Notes: generated from the sequence alone by a model not told the origin. A DNA stretch of 64,000 nt from UBA5070 sp035913415 (GCA_035913415.1 JAMIIV010000216.1:1-64000), one strand, 5' to 3'; shown: positions 31,978 to 40,328, counted from the first letter of the stretch. Numbers and translations: made by a program.

Positions 31978-33414
31978 CTACCAAGGCAGGGCAGCCACCA
32001 GGAAACGCGTGCCGCCGGAGGAGACCGATGCATCGCCGAAGACGCGCTCCTCCACACGGCCTCCGTTGCGATCCAATCCGCGCACCGTCAGCGCGTTCGC
32101 ACCGGCCGCGACGGGAATCCGCGCCAACCCGAACTCCCGAGGAAGCCAGATGCATTGGCGCAGGTCGGACTGTTCGATCTCGCCTTGGGCGAGATCCATC
32201 CCCACGTTGGCCAGCAGGTCCAGCAGGGGATTGCCGGTTTTCACGGCGCTCTTGACCTTCTGGGCGGCCATGGTCCGGGCGGCGACCCGAACGATGGTGC
32301 GCGCCACCGTGGCGGCGTGATTTTCCTCCAGCGATTGGTCGAGCAGGATGCGGGTGTCGGAAAGAGCCGCCGGACGCACCACGCTCCCCTTGGTGGTCAC
32401 CACTTCCATGGTGGCGATCCGCGAGGCCACATCCTTGCGCACCGGCAGGGTGAAGTTCACATGGAAGGTCTTGCCGCTGACTCCTCCCGGCATGGGCGGC
32501 GCGGGAATCGCATCGGTGACCTCCTTGCCGGTTTCGGGGTTCGACCAGTGCCAAGCGAACAGCCCGCCCTGGATCCATTCTCCCCAAGCCCGGATCTGCC
32601 CCAGTTCCGGCGTGCGGCCCCGGTAGGTCAACACGGCGATCTCGGCATCGGCGGTGTCCAGCTCGCGCGCCGCCTCCAGATTGCTGGCCGGGGTGATGCC
32701 ACGTTCTTCGAAGACCTTGCCGCGCGCGTCGCGTTTGAGGCGGAGAGTGGCGTCCTGGCGCACCAGGTCGGGCATGGGCACCTTGCCCCGGCTGTAGGCG
32801 ATCACGCTGCGGCGCAGCGAGATCAGACTGTTGTCGCGTTCGCCGGCGGCCCGGAACACGAGGGAGTGCAGGTACTCCAACGCCCCATCCTCGCGGTATT
32901 TGCCGTCGTCGCGCTCGGCGAGTTTGTCCAGCAAAAGCACCCCGCGGCGGGTTTCCACCAGAGCCCCCTGGAGATCGCGTTTGGCCAGATAGTTCACCAA
33001 TTGGAACTGCGCCAGCAGGACCCGCTCGTACTCGCGCGGACGGAACGGCCTCATGTTGTCGTTGACGGCCAGCGCCGCGGCCTCGTTGGTCACCGAGCGC
33101 GCGTAGAGATCGTCGGCGATCTGTTCGGCACGACCCAGGTGCACGATGGAGCTGTCCCAAGCCCCCAGGTAGTGGTGCAGGACACCCAGATCCATTTCAT
33201 GGAGGAAGGCTGAATTTTCGCCGTAGAGCGCTTTCGAAGCCCGCACCTTGTCGAGGCTGCCCGCCAGATCGCCTTGGGACAGGCGCGTGCGGAAGGCCTC
33301 CAGCCGCTTTTGCCCGGGGTTGGCGCACCCCAGCAGAAACAGCGGCGGAAGGAGTAGAAGGGCGATCGAAAACGAGCGTCTGCGGCGGAAACCCGCCTCA
33401 GAGCTTGACGGCAT
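31978..33414 (-). CDS. COG3014-like lipoprotein
   Basis: A 478-residue lipoprotein (hydrophobic stretch then lipobox LFLLGC, Cys near residue 30). The N-terminal half is helical with TPR-like spacing (LEAFRTRLSQGDLAGSLDKV, VLHHYLGAWDSSIVHLGRAE). The layout, with NEAAALAVNDNMRPFRPREYE and YEYLH/FxxAGE-type segments, matches the COG3014 family of uncharacterised lipoproteins, which in several proteobacteria are encoded next to lpoB. Here too its start overlaps the end of lpoB by 17 bases. A role in peptidoglycan synthesis or envelope assembly is therefore likely but unproven. The C-terminal half (from about 250) is beta-rich and not recognised. Confidence 0.75.
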   Translation of the reverse strand: MPSSSEAGFRRRRSFSIALLLLPPLFLLGCANPGQKRLEAFRTRLSQGDLAGSLDKVRASKALYGENSAFLHEMDLGVLHHYLGAWDSSIVHLGRAEQIADDLYARSVTNEAAALAVNDNMRPFRPREYERVLLAQFQLVNYLAKRDLQGALVETRRGVLLLDKLAERDDGKYREDGALEYLHSLVFRAAGERDNSLISLRRSVIAYSRGKVPMPDLVRQDATLRLKRDARGKVFEERGITPASNLEAARELDTADAEIAVLTYRGRTPELGQIRAWGEWIQGGLFAWHWSNPETGKEVTDAIPAPPMPGGVSGKTFHVNFTLPVRKDVASRIATMEVVTTKGSVVRPAALSDTRILLDQSLEENHAATVARTIVRVAARTMAAQKVKSAVKTGNPLLDLLANVGMDLAQGEIEQSDLRQCIWLPREFGLARIPVAAGANALTVRGLDRNGGRVEERVFGDASVSSGGTRFLVAALPW

Positions 33415-33997
33415 CGCGCTCGACGAACTTCTTGATCTTCTTGTCGCCGATCCAGACCTTGCGATGGGTCTGGATGTCGATCAGTTCCAGATCGATCTGG
33501 TAGAAGATCACGGATTCGTCGCCTTCCTGGTCCACGATGCTGTTGATGGAGCCGGTGAGCATGAGATCGGCGCCGATCTCCTTGCCCGACTCCTTGCGTG
33601 TGGCTTCGGTGGCGTTGCCCGCCTGCGAGGCGACTTCGTCGCGGAGGGTCTTGCGCTGCTGGGCGTTGGCCACGAACTCGACCTTGCCGGAATTGACCAG
33701 CACGCGCTCGAGGTCCTTCACGAAGGTTTCCATGTTGATGTGCTCGTGCGACATGTTGCGCAATTCGCCCACGATCACGGTGGGGAGCTTGGGCTTTCCG
33801 GCCCACTGCTGGTACCAGGGCTTGTCGAGGCAGTCCTTGAGCATTTCCTCGGCGACCAGACGGGAATCGGCGTCGTTCCACTTCCCGGAGAGGTCGATGG
33901 TGGAATTGGCGGCCACGCGGGTGACCTTGGTGCCCGAGCAGCCCGCCACCATGGTGGCGAGAGCGAGGGCGGCGGCGAGTCGGAAGGTGGACATCAT
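33398..33997 (-). CDS. lpoB: LpoB-family lipoprotein (penicillin-binding-protein activator)
   Basis: A 199-residue lipoprotein with lipobox MVAGC (Cys near residue 20). The mature part has the LpoB layout: STIDLSGKWNDADSRLVAEEML, TVIVGELRNMSHEHINMETFV (family: vvvG.i.N.t.e.i.t~~~), EVFVANAQQRKTLRDEV-like sequence, a hydrophobic IGADLMLTGSINSIVDQEG and the closing strand YQIDLELIDIQTHRKVWIG. LpoB activates PBP1b in Escherichia coli; in this organism the partner is unknown. The ATG at 33997, the first of two, has GAGG 7 bases upstream. A TATATT motif lies about 45 bases upstream on the minus strand (34041-34048). Confidence 0.87.
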   Translation of the reverse strand: MMSTFRLAAALALATMVAGCSGTKVTRVAANSTIDLSGKWNDADSRLVAEEMLKDCLDKPWYQQWAGKPKLPTVIVGELRNMSHEHINMETFVKDLERVLVNSGKVEFVANAQQRKTLRDEVASQAGNATEATRKESGKEIGADLMLTGSINSIVDQEGDESVIFYQIDLELIDIQTHRKVWIGDKKIKKFVERDAVKL

Positions 33998-34134
33998 GGG
34001 GAGTCCTCTGTCGGTGCGATGACGGTAGTTGGGGCGCAATGGAATATACGATGCCCATTCCCCTACGGCCTACTGCGGGTGTGAGCCGAGACACAAGCGC
34101 TGGTCGGAAAGGCGCCGGAACGCGCGCGACATCG

Positions 34135-34142
34135 TATCTTCG
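34135..34142 (+). promoter_or_regulatory. Candidate promoter element TATCTTCG
   Basis: TATCTTCG lies 46 bases before the next ATG and matches TAnnTTTG with one mismatch. Its distance allows a normal leader with the visible GGAG ribosome-binding site. Confidence 0.4.
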
Positions 34143-34188
34143 GTTGCACAGGAAGCCTTGCCCCTGCGCTCCTGCTGGAGACCCCCTC

Positions 34189-34770
34189 ATGACCATTCGC
34201 ATCCGCACGTTCCTTTCGGCAATCGCTCTCGGCGCTGTCGCGGCCTCGGCCCAGCCGTTGCAGCTCGACATGCCCCTGGAAGCCACCAAGTTCGGGCCCT
34301 ACGGACTCGTGGGCCCCTCCTTCGGCGCCTACGCCCCCGTCACCAAGGACTTCACCGACCAGGCCGGCGTCTTCGGGCGGGCGGGAATCTCGTCGCAGTT
34401 CATGTTCCTGCCCCTCACCGGCATGACCCTCGACGCCGACGCCACCTTCCCCGACGGCGGGTTCGGTGGCTCGGTGGGTCTGGTCCAGGAAGTCGTCCCC
34501 TTCGTGCTGTCCCCTTTCGTGGGCACCGCGGCGGGCTTCCGCTACGTCGGCACGTCCGACGACCGCCCCGGCAAATTCTCCGACCGCTTCGGGCCCACCT
34601 TCGGCCTGAACGCGGGCGTGCGCATCTTCCGCGAAGGCCCGGTCCAGGTGCGCGCGCGCGCCTCCTGGGAGCTGGTGCTCGACGAGCCGCGCGACCAGGG
34701 CGCAGGCTTCGACATCGCGATCCTCTGGGCCCTGGGCAGACCCGGTATCCGTCCGCTGGTCAATCCCTGA
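34189..34770 (+). CDS. Small exported beta-barrel-like protein
   Basis: A 193-residue protein with a signal peptide (IRTFLSAIALGAVAASAQ, cleavage after ASA). The mature chain is glycine- and aromatic-rich with alternating strands (LVGPSFGAYAPV, FVGTAAGFRYVG, RFGPTFGLNAGVRIF, ASWELVLDE), typical of a small outer-membrane barrel. No family is recognised. GGAG lies 9 bases before the ATG. The next gene, a CE2-like esterase, starts 11 bases after its stop, so they are probably co-transcribed. Confidence 0.7.
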   Translation: MTIRIRTFLSAIALGAVAASAQPLQLDMPLEATKFGPYGLVGPSFGAYAPVTKDFTDQAGVFGRAGISSQFMFLPLTGMTLDADATFPDGGFGGSVGLVQEVVPFVLSPFVGTAAGFRYVGTSDDRPGKFSDRFGPTFGLNAGVRIFREGPVQVRARASWELVLDEPRDQGAGFDIAILWALGRPGIRPLVNP

Positions 34771-34781
34771 CCGATACCTCC

Positions 34782-35804
34782 GTGTTCCACTCTCCCGACC
34801 ATCCCGCGTTCACCTACCGCGGTTGGTCGGACCGTCGCGACCCCTCCGCCGCCGTGTTGCACTGGGCGGGTTCGGGGGTCGCATTCTCCTTCCGAGGCGA
34901 CTCGGTCCGTGTCCACCTCGGCGGACACGGGATGATCGAAATCGTCCTGGACGGCAAGCTGGTCCAGGTCGTGGGACCGGCTCTGCCGGACGCCCCCCTG
35001 CTGGTGTCGGCCCCACCACCCCTGGCAGACCACCTCCTGGAAATTCGCCGACGCTCCGAACCCTTGGTCGGCCCCACCAGGTTCTTGGGGCTGTCGCTTC
35101 CGGAATCCACCCAGCTCCTGGCGGCTCCGGCCTCGGAGCCGCTCGTCCTGTTCCTCGGCGACTCCATCACCTGCGGGTACGGCAACCTGGCCCCCGACGC
35201 CACCCACCCCTTCCGCCCCGAGACCGAAGACGTCTTCCGCGCCTACGCAGGGCTCGCCTGTCAGGAATTGTCCACAGGACTCCAGGCCTGCGCCTGGTCG
35301 GGAAAAGGCCTGCAGCGGAATTTCGACCGCGACGGCAGCCCCACCATTCCCGAGATCTGGCGGCGCACCTCCCCTCTCGATGCCACAAGCGCCCCCGCCG
35401 ATCCGTCTCGCCCCTTGCTGGCGGTGATCAACCTCGGATCCAACGACGTCTTCCACGACGACCCCGACTGGGAATCCTTCGCGCACGACATGGCCGCCCT
35501 GGGCCTGGCGGTCCGGGATGCCTTCCCCGGCCTACCCTTGGTCCTGCTCGACGGCCCTCTGCTTTCCGACGCGTCCCTGGGGGCGCCCGACGGCTCCTTC
35601 CGCCCGGTCCTGACGCACCTGCGCACCGCCCTCGATCGCGCTCGGGACCGGCTCCAGCCCACCGGCTCCACCTGGCGCTTCTCGCTCACCCCCTGTTCGC
35701 CCGACGAACCCCGAGGCGCCGACGCACACCCGTCGCAAGAGCGTCACCGTGCCGCGGGCACCGAGTTGGCCTCGTTCCTGCGCCCCCTCCTCCCGTTTGC
35801 CTGA
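34782..35804 (+). CDS. SGNH esterase, carbohydrate-esterase family 2-like
   Basis: A 340-residue two-domain esterase: an N-terminal beta-sandwich (about 1-115; YRGWSDRRDPSAAVLHWAGSG and FSFRGDSVRVHLGG) and a C-terminal SGNH hydrolase domain. The nucleophile is in VLFLGDSITCGYGN, the oxyanion Asn in NLGSNDVFHDD and the closing Asp/His in ADAHPSQERH. This order is that of CE2 enzymes, which remove acetyl groups from plant polysaccharides or cello-oligomers. I see no signal peptide: the GTG start at 34782 opens directly with VFHSPDHPAFTYRG. Either the enzyme is cytoplasmic and acts on imported oligosaccharides, or the start is misplaced. No strong ribosome-binding site precedes it. Confidence 0.8.
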   Translation: MFHSPDHPAFTYRGWSDRRDPSAAVLHWAGSGVAFSFRGDSVRVHLGGHGMIEIVLDGKLVQVVGPALPDAPLLVSAPPPLADHLLEIRRRSEPLVGPTRFLGLSLPESTQLLAAPASEPLVLFLGDSITCGYGNLAPDATHPFRPETEDVFRAYAGLACQELSTGLQACAWSGKGLQRNFDRDGSPTIPEIWRRTSPLDATSAPADPSRPLLAVINLGSNDVFHDDPDWESFAHDMAALGLAVRDAFPGLPLVLLDGPLLSDASLGAPDGSFRPVLTHLRTALDRARDRLQPTGSTWRFSLTPCSPDEPRGADAHPSQERHRAAGTELASFLRPLLPFA

Positions 35805-35938
35805 GTCACCCCGGGCATTTGTGTCCACCTGAGGCATCGAGGCTCCATGCGTTGATAGATTCTCCCGCGGACTCTCGTGTCGGGAGACCAGCGCCACCAC
35901 GACCACGGGGCGTTCACGCAGGACGGGACAGCATCGAC

Positions 35939-36925
35939 GTGCAGCAGGAAATCCTACCCTGGACCGAAGAGATTCGACGGGCCTTCCGCGATCCCCGCGA
36001 ACTGGCCGCCCACCTGGGCCTGCGCCAGACCGATCTGCCCAAGCTTCCCGAAAAGCTGTCGTTTCCCTTCCTCTGCCCCCGCCCCTTCGCCGCGCGCATG
36101 CGCGCCGGAGACCCTTCCGATCCGCTTCTGCTCCAGATCTGGCCCGACGCCAAGGAAGACCATCGGGTGGCCGGGGAGCAGGACGACCCCGTCGGCGACG
36201 GCCGGGCGCTGCGCGGCGCCGGACTGTTGCAGAAGTACCGCGGGCGCGTCCTGCTGGTGACCTCGGGGGCGTGCGCGATCAATTGCCGTTATTGCTTCCG
36301 GCAGAAATACGCCTACGACGACGGTCCTCGCAGCGAGGCCGAGTGGGAAGAAAGCTTCACCGACATGGAGCGCGACCACAACGTCCGCGAGGCGGTCCTG
36401 TCGGGCGGAGACCCGCTCACGCGAACGGATTCCGTCATCTCCCGGTGGGTCGAACGCGTCGCCGCCATCGCGCACGTGCACACGCTGCGCCTCCACACGC
36501 GCCTTCCGGTGGCCATTCCCTCCCGCATCACCCCGGAGCTCTGCGCGATCCTGTCCACCACCCGGCTGCGGGTGGTGGTCGTGGTGCACTGCAACCATCC
36601 CGCCGAAGTGGACGCCGAATTCAAGGCCGCCATGTCACGACTCCGAGCCGCGGGGGTTTCGCTGCTCAACCAGAGCGTGCTCCTGCGGCGGGTCAACGAC
36701 GATGCCGACCTCCTCGAAGGCCTGTCCCTGATGCTCTGGGATGCGGGAGTCCTCCCCTATTACCTGCACGCCCTCGACGCCGTGAGTGGGTCGTCGCGCT
36801 TTTCGGTCCCCGACGAAAAAGGCATCCAGATCGTGGACCAACTGCGCCGCCGTCTGCCGGGCTACCTGGTTCCCCGCTTCGTGCGCGAACTGGTGGGCGA
36901 GCCCTCCAAGACTCCGCTGGCCTGA
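35939..36925 (+). CDS. epmB: EF-P beta-lysylation protein EpmB (lysine 2,3-aminomutase-like)
   Basis: A 328-residue radical-SAM enzyme of the EpmB type. The iron-sulfur motif is CAINCRYCFR (CxxxCxxC). Other landmarks are ILPWTEEIRRAFRDPRELAAHL at the N-terminus, LQKYRGRVLLVTSG before the cluster, REAVLSGGDPLT, LRLHTRLPVAIPSRIT and LPYYLHALDAVSGSSRF near the end (family: P YYLHqLD.v~G~~hF). It converts (S)-lysine to (R)-beta-lysine for EpmA. The open frame extends far upstream, but that part is a shadow of the esterase; GTG 35939 starts the family-like sequence VQQEILPWTEE. A TAGATT motif lies at 35855-35860. Confidence 0.92.
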   Translation: MQQEILPWTEEIRRAFRDPRELAAHLGLRQTDLPKLPEKLSFPFLCPRPFAARMRAGDPSDPLLLQIWPDAKEDHRVAGEQDDPVGDGRALRGAGLLQKYRGRVLLVTSGACAINCRYCFRQKYAYDDGPRSEAEWEESFTDMERDHNVREAVLSGGDPLTRTDSVISRWVERVAAIAHVHTLRLHTRLPVAIPSRITPELCAILSTTRLRVVVVVHCNHPAEVDAEFKAAMSRLRAAGVSLLNQSVLLRRVNDDADLLEGLSLMLWDAGVLPYYLHALDAVSGSSRFSVPDEKGIQIVDQLRRRLPGYLVPRFVRELVGEPSKTPLA

Positions 36926-36971
36926 GAGCCTCCGATACGCCCGCGGCGACAGGGCACCGCCTGGTATCCCA

Positions 36972-36996
36972 TCGCACCACGAGGGAACGGGTGCGA
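36972..36996. terminator. Hairpin between convergent genes
   Basis: TCGCACC and GGTGCGA form a perfect 7-base stem around an 11-base loop in the 86-base gap between epmB and the convergent lipoprotein gene. No T-tract is present. Confidence 0.4.
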
Positions 36997-37011
36997 CGGG
37001 ACCAAAGCAGA

Positions 37012-38046
37012 TCAGAGGGCGATCGGGCAGACCACCGCGTGGGCCGCGACGTGTTGTTCGCCGTCGACGCCAGGAACCGCGTGCGCGTCCGTCGTGGGGT
37101 CGGGCAGTCCCAGATGGACACTGGGGTACAAGCCCGGGGCCTGGAGCGCGCCCCCCTGGCCATCGACGGGAAGTTTGGAGGCGCCGACGAAGACGTGTGT
37201 TTCGTCCAGGACCATCCCCGCGGACACCGCGAACTGGACCACGATCTCGGGCCCTTCGTACACCACTCGCACCCGGCCGAGCGAATCCCCCTGCTCCGAC
37301 CGCAGGGCCAACCAGTACTCCCCCCCCTGATAGGGGCCGTTCATCCAACCGGGAAGCCCCCCCAGCTCGTGCAAGAACGACGTGGACGCCGCCGTGCGCC
37401 CCCAGACGGACAGGCACGCGGGAGACTCCGCGACAACGTCGTCCCCCGGCGGATCGACCGGTGCACCCGTGCAGGACAGAGGCAATCCGAACCACATCGC
37501 CCAGTTCCCCTTGGAGGAAAGGCGCGTGCCGGAGGCATACGCCGTTTCCCGTCCCTCGGACGGATGCTCGACCACGGCATGGGCCACGATTTCGGCAACC
37601 GTCGAAAGGCAGGCCTGCGCGCCTTGCTGGGCACCGAACCGGGAGAGGGCGATGGCCTCGGAATGGCTCGTGACATTCCCCAAACCTTCTGCCGTCCAAG
37701 GAAAACGCCCCAGGGCGAGGCCGCCCTTGCCCAGTTCGGCCACATCGACACCTGCCCAAAGGTGGGTCTCGACCAGTGTCCAACCACCGGTGGTCCGGTA
37801 GGTGACCCGCACCGAATCCCCGTCGACCAATGCGCACACACTTCCAGCGACCGTATGCTGCCCCGCCATCAAAGGCACACAGGTGTCTCCGGTGAGCAGG
37901 GCCGAGGGCACTTCCCCTTCGCTCCCCGTGCGTGCTGGAGAGTCCGAATCCCCCGATGCATCTGTTGCGGCATTGCACCCCGTGAATGCCACTGAAGTGG
38001 CCAGTGCGATGATTGCCGTGGCCGAAAAAAACGAACAGAGACGCAT
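37012..38046 (-). CDS. Lipoprotein with two copies of an unrecognised domain
   Basis: A 344-residue lipoprotein: lipobox AFTGC (Cys near residue 24), then an acidic Ser/Asp/Gly linker. Two similar units follow. Unit 1 has MAGQHTVAGSVCALVDGDSV, RVTYRTTGGWTLVETHLWAG and later IVAHAVV. Unit 2 has YQGGEYWLALRSEQGDSLG, RVRVVYEG, LDETHVFVGASKLP and VAAHAVV at the C-terminus. The shared pattern is a short loop, V-x-V-x-Y strand, ETH/DETH with a following V/AG, then AAHAVV. I do not know a function for this domain. Such duplicated domains often lie on the cell surface. It is a single gene, converging with epmB. Confidence 0.72.
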   Translation of the reverse strand: MRLCSFFSATAIIALATSVAFTGCNAATDASGDSDSPARTGSEGEVPSALLTGDTCVPLMAGQHTVAGSVCALVDGDSVRVTYRTTGGWTLVETHLWAGVDVAELGKGGLALGRFPWTAEGLGNVTSHSEAIALSRFGAQQGAQACLSTVAEIVAHAVVEHPSEGRETAYASGTRLSSKGNWAMWFGLPLSCTGAPVDPPGDDVVAESPACLSVWGRTAASTSFLHELGGLPGWMNGPYQGGEYWLALRSEQGDSLGRVRVVYEGPEIVVQFAVSAGMVLDETHVFVGASKLPVDGQGGALQAPGLYPSVHLGLPDPTTDAHAVPGVDGEQHVAAHAVVCPIAL

Positions 38047-38198
38047 GAGTGAAACTCCTGGCGTTGAAGGCCCGCTCCCGGAAAGGGGCGAAGGGGCGGA
38101 CCTGTGCAGGAAAGTTTAGATCGTGGGCCCCGATTCCGCTGGACGATCGGATCAGAAAACCCACCGCCATGGCGAAGTTTCCGCGTGTTCCATCCAGC

Positions 38199-38233
38199 AA
38201 AAAGCCCGGCCCCCTCGTTCAGGGAGACCGGGC
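38199..38233 (-). terminator. Intrinsic terminator after the small membrane protein gene
   Basis: On the minus strand GCCCGG pairs with CCGGGC, extended by several weaker pairs, and is followed by TTTTT. It ends the transcript of the gene at 38262-38702. Confidence 0.75.
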
Positions 38234-38261
38234 CCGAAGCTCGACCGAAGGTCTGACGGTA

Positions 38262-38702
38262 TCAGGCCTTGGCGGCGAAGATGCCGACGGCGGCGGCGGC
38301 CAGGACGAGCACACCCACGATCAGCTTGCCACCCATGGAGTTCCAGAGTCCCAGGCTGGGGCTCTCGGGAAGGGTGACCTTGGCCGCGGCGGCCATGGAG
38401 TCCAGTTCGGCCTTGGGGATCTCCATGTAGGTGTCGTCCTTGCCGACGTACCCGCAGTAGTTGCCGCCGTAGTTCCACAGCGGGATCCAGAAGATCTGGA
38501 CCTGCTTGAACATGTAGCCGGCATCCACGTATTCCCCCGACTGCAACTGGTAGTCCTCGGTATCGGGGAAGTCGGCGACCTTCACGATCTTTTCCGAGTC
38601 GAAGGAGTAGAAGATGGGGATGCCCTTGGCTTCGGCAGTGCGAGCACCGGCGAACAGGAACAGGAATACGAGCGCGAGCAAGGCGGGTTTCAGGGACTTC
38701 AT
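38262..38702 (-). CDS. Small exported membrane protein of unknown function
   Basis: A 146-residue protein with a signal peptide (ALLALVFLFLFAGARTAEA) and a C-terminal transmembrane helix (about residues 126-144, GKLIVGVLVLAAAAVGIF). Between them is an aromatic-rich domain (VQIFWIPLWNYGGNYCGYVG) followed by a short acidic helix. The topology would leave the middle part outside the cytoplasm and the last few residues inside. I do not recognise the family. It is a single-gene unit with a clear terminator and a TAGGTT motif at about 38769-38774 on the minus strand that could be its promoter. Confidence 0.72.
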   Translation of the reverse strand: MKSLKPALLALVFLFLFAGARTAEAKGIPIFYSFDSEKIVKVADFPDTEDYQLQSGEYVDAGYMFKQVQIFWIPLWNYGGNYCGYVGKDDTYMEIPKAELDSMAAAAKVTLPESPSLGLWNSMGGKLIVGVLVLAAAAVGIFAAKA

Positions 38703-38864
38703 GGACTAGGATCCTTCCACAGAGGGGGGATTGGGGGGTACCCCGCGGGACCGGGGGGTAAGGGGGAGAACCTAGATCAATCGATCCTTTTTGTCTGGAA
38801 TTGTCCACCGCGGCCGTGACTCCCGTCACATCCCCAGAAACGTCCCCGCCTCGCCTCCGCGTCC

Positions 38865-40274
38865 TCAGGAATGGCTCGCGCAGGCCTCACGAGCGAGATT
38901 CAGGAACGCTTCGCCCCGCTCCTTGTAGTTGCGGAACAGTCCGAAGCTCGCACACGCGGGCGACAGGAGCACCGAACCGCCCCCGGCCATGGCCGAACGG
39001 CATGCCGCGAACGCCTCGGGCAGGTGGGGAAAATCGACCACGGGCATGGCGAGGGGCCCCGCTTGCTCCAGCGCCGCGCGCAACCGCCAAGCGGTCGCGC
39101 CGATCAAGGCGACGTAGCGGAGGTGGTCGGCGGCGCGCAGGCCGGCCGCCAGCTCGGAGAAGTCGATGCCCTTGTCCGAACCTCCCAGCACCAGGGCCAG
39201 CGGCGCGTTGGACAAGGCCTCGACGGCCGCCAGGGTGGCTTCGGGACGGGTCGCGTACGAGTCGTTGAAGTACCGCACCCCGTCGGCTTCCCCGGCGAAC
39301 TGGAGCCGATGCGGGAGTCCTTCGAAGGTTCGTGCCGCGTGGAGGGACGATTCCAGGTCGCCGCCCAGCAGCACGGATGCCTGGAGGGCCAAGGCCGCGT
39401 TCTGGATCTGGAAGGCCCCGGGAACGCGCATGTCCTCGCGGGAAAGGATCCGGTTGCCTTCGGCGTCGTACAGGCCGTCGCGCCGCGGCTCGAAGGCACA
39501 CCCGGCCCCCACCCCGTGATGGAACGACGACCCCGCCATCCCGACGAACACCGATCCGGGATCGTCGGACAGGAAGACGGCGTGGTCGGAATCCGTCTGC
39601 TCTTCGCACAGGCGCGCCTTGGCGTCCCAGTATTCGATCTGATCGCGATGCCAATCGAGATGTTCGATGGTCACCCGCCCCGACAACCCGAGACGGGGCG
39701 CGAATGCCTGGGGGGGCAGACCGGGAACCGGGCCGAGGTCGGAAAGCTGGAAACTGGACAATTCCAGCACGGCCAGGTCGGGGAGATCGTCCTGACGCAG
39801 CAGGTCGAGCATGGCGATGCCGATGTTGCCCCCCACGACGTGGCGCACGCCCGAGGCCTCCAGCATGCGCGACAGGATGGTGGTGATGGTGCCCTTGCCG
39901 AAGGTGCCGGTCACACCCGCGACGCGACCGTTGCGCACCCCTTGGAACAGCCCCAGGAAGATGTGGAGCTGGCTGACCACACGCACTCCACGCTCCCGGG
40001 CGGCGAGGAAGGCCGGGAGATCGGGCCGGATGCCCGCGGAACGGACGATGGTCCCTTTGTCCGCCAAGCCCTCGAGGTACCCTTCGCCCGTGCGCAGATC
40101 GCACCCATCGGGAGCCTTCACCTCGGGATTGCGATCCCGCAGAGTCAGGCGCTCGTACCCGGCCGAAAGCAGGAAACGAGCCGTGGATTGGCCTTCCAGG
40201 CCCCCACCGACGATCTCGACGGGTTCGGGGACAAGGGAGCGCAGGGTCTGGAGCGTGGCGTCGTCGAACTTCAT
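38865..40274 (-). CDS. murD: UDP-N-acetylmuramoylalanine-D-glutamate ligase MurD
   Basis: A 469-residue Mur ligase that adds D-glutamate to UDP-MurNAc-L-alanine in the cytoplasm. The N-terminal Rossmann domain (VEIVGGGLEGQSTARFLL), the carbamylated-lysine site YWDAKARL, the HLDWH motif and the C-terminal domain (ALVLGGSDKGIDF, then LLSPACASFGLFRNYKERG, the MurD signature LSPAcAS.D.F....RG) are clear. The P-loop reads GTFGKGT (123-129) instead of the usual GTNGKS/T, so Lys is kept but it is followed by Gly, as in folylpolyglutamate synthase. The ATG at 40274 is preceded by a TACCTTTG motif and no ribosome-binding site. No other division/cell-wall genes adjoin it, which is unusual for murD. Confidence 0.9.
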   Translation of the reverse strand: MKFDDATLQTLRSLVPEPVEIVGGGLEGQSTARFLLSAGYERLTLRDRNPEVKAPDGCDLRTGEGYLEGLADKGTIVRSAGIRPDLPAFLAARERGVRVVSQLHIFLGLFQGVRNGRVAGVTGTFGKGTITTILSRMLEASGVRHVVGGNIGIAMLDLLRQDDLPDLAVLELSSFQLSDLGPVPGLPPQAFAPRLGLSGRVTIEHLDWHRDQIEYWDAKARLCEEQTDSDHAVFLSDDPGSVFVGMAGSSFHHGVGAGCAFEPRRDGLYDAEGNRILSREDMRVPGAFQIQNAALALQASVLLGGDLESSLHAARTFEGLPHRLQFAGEADGVRYFNDSYATRPEATLAAVEALSNAPLALVLGGSDKGIDFSELAAGLRAADHLRYVALIGATAWRLRAALEQAGPLAMPVVDFPHLPEAFAACRSAMAGGGSVLLSPACASFGLFRNYKERGEAFLNLAREACASHS

Positions 40275-40282
40275 GGTGGCGG

Positions 40283-40290
40283 CAAAGGTA
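40283..40290 (-). promoter_or_regulatory. Promoter element TACCTTTG, perfect match to TAnnTTTG
   Basis: TACCTTTG on the minus strand lies 8 bases before the murD ATG, nearly the same spacing as before the YceD gene. Transcription from it would give an almost leaderless mRNA. Confidence 0.45.
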
Positions 40291-40299
40291 GCCGCCCTT

Positions 40300-40328
40300 C
40301 GAGGCGCCGACGTTCCGTCGGCGCCTCG
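40300..40328 (-). terminator. Perfect 13-base hairpin after tonB
   Basis: CGAGGCGCCGACG and CGTCGGCGCCTCG form a perfect stem with loop TTC between the tonB end and murD. There is no T-tract; it probably ends or stabilises the exbB-exbD-tonB transcript and separates it from murD. Confidence 0.6.
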
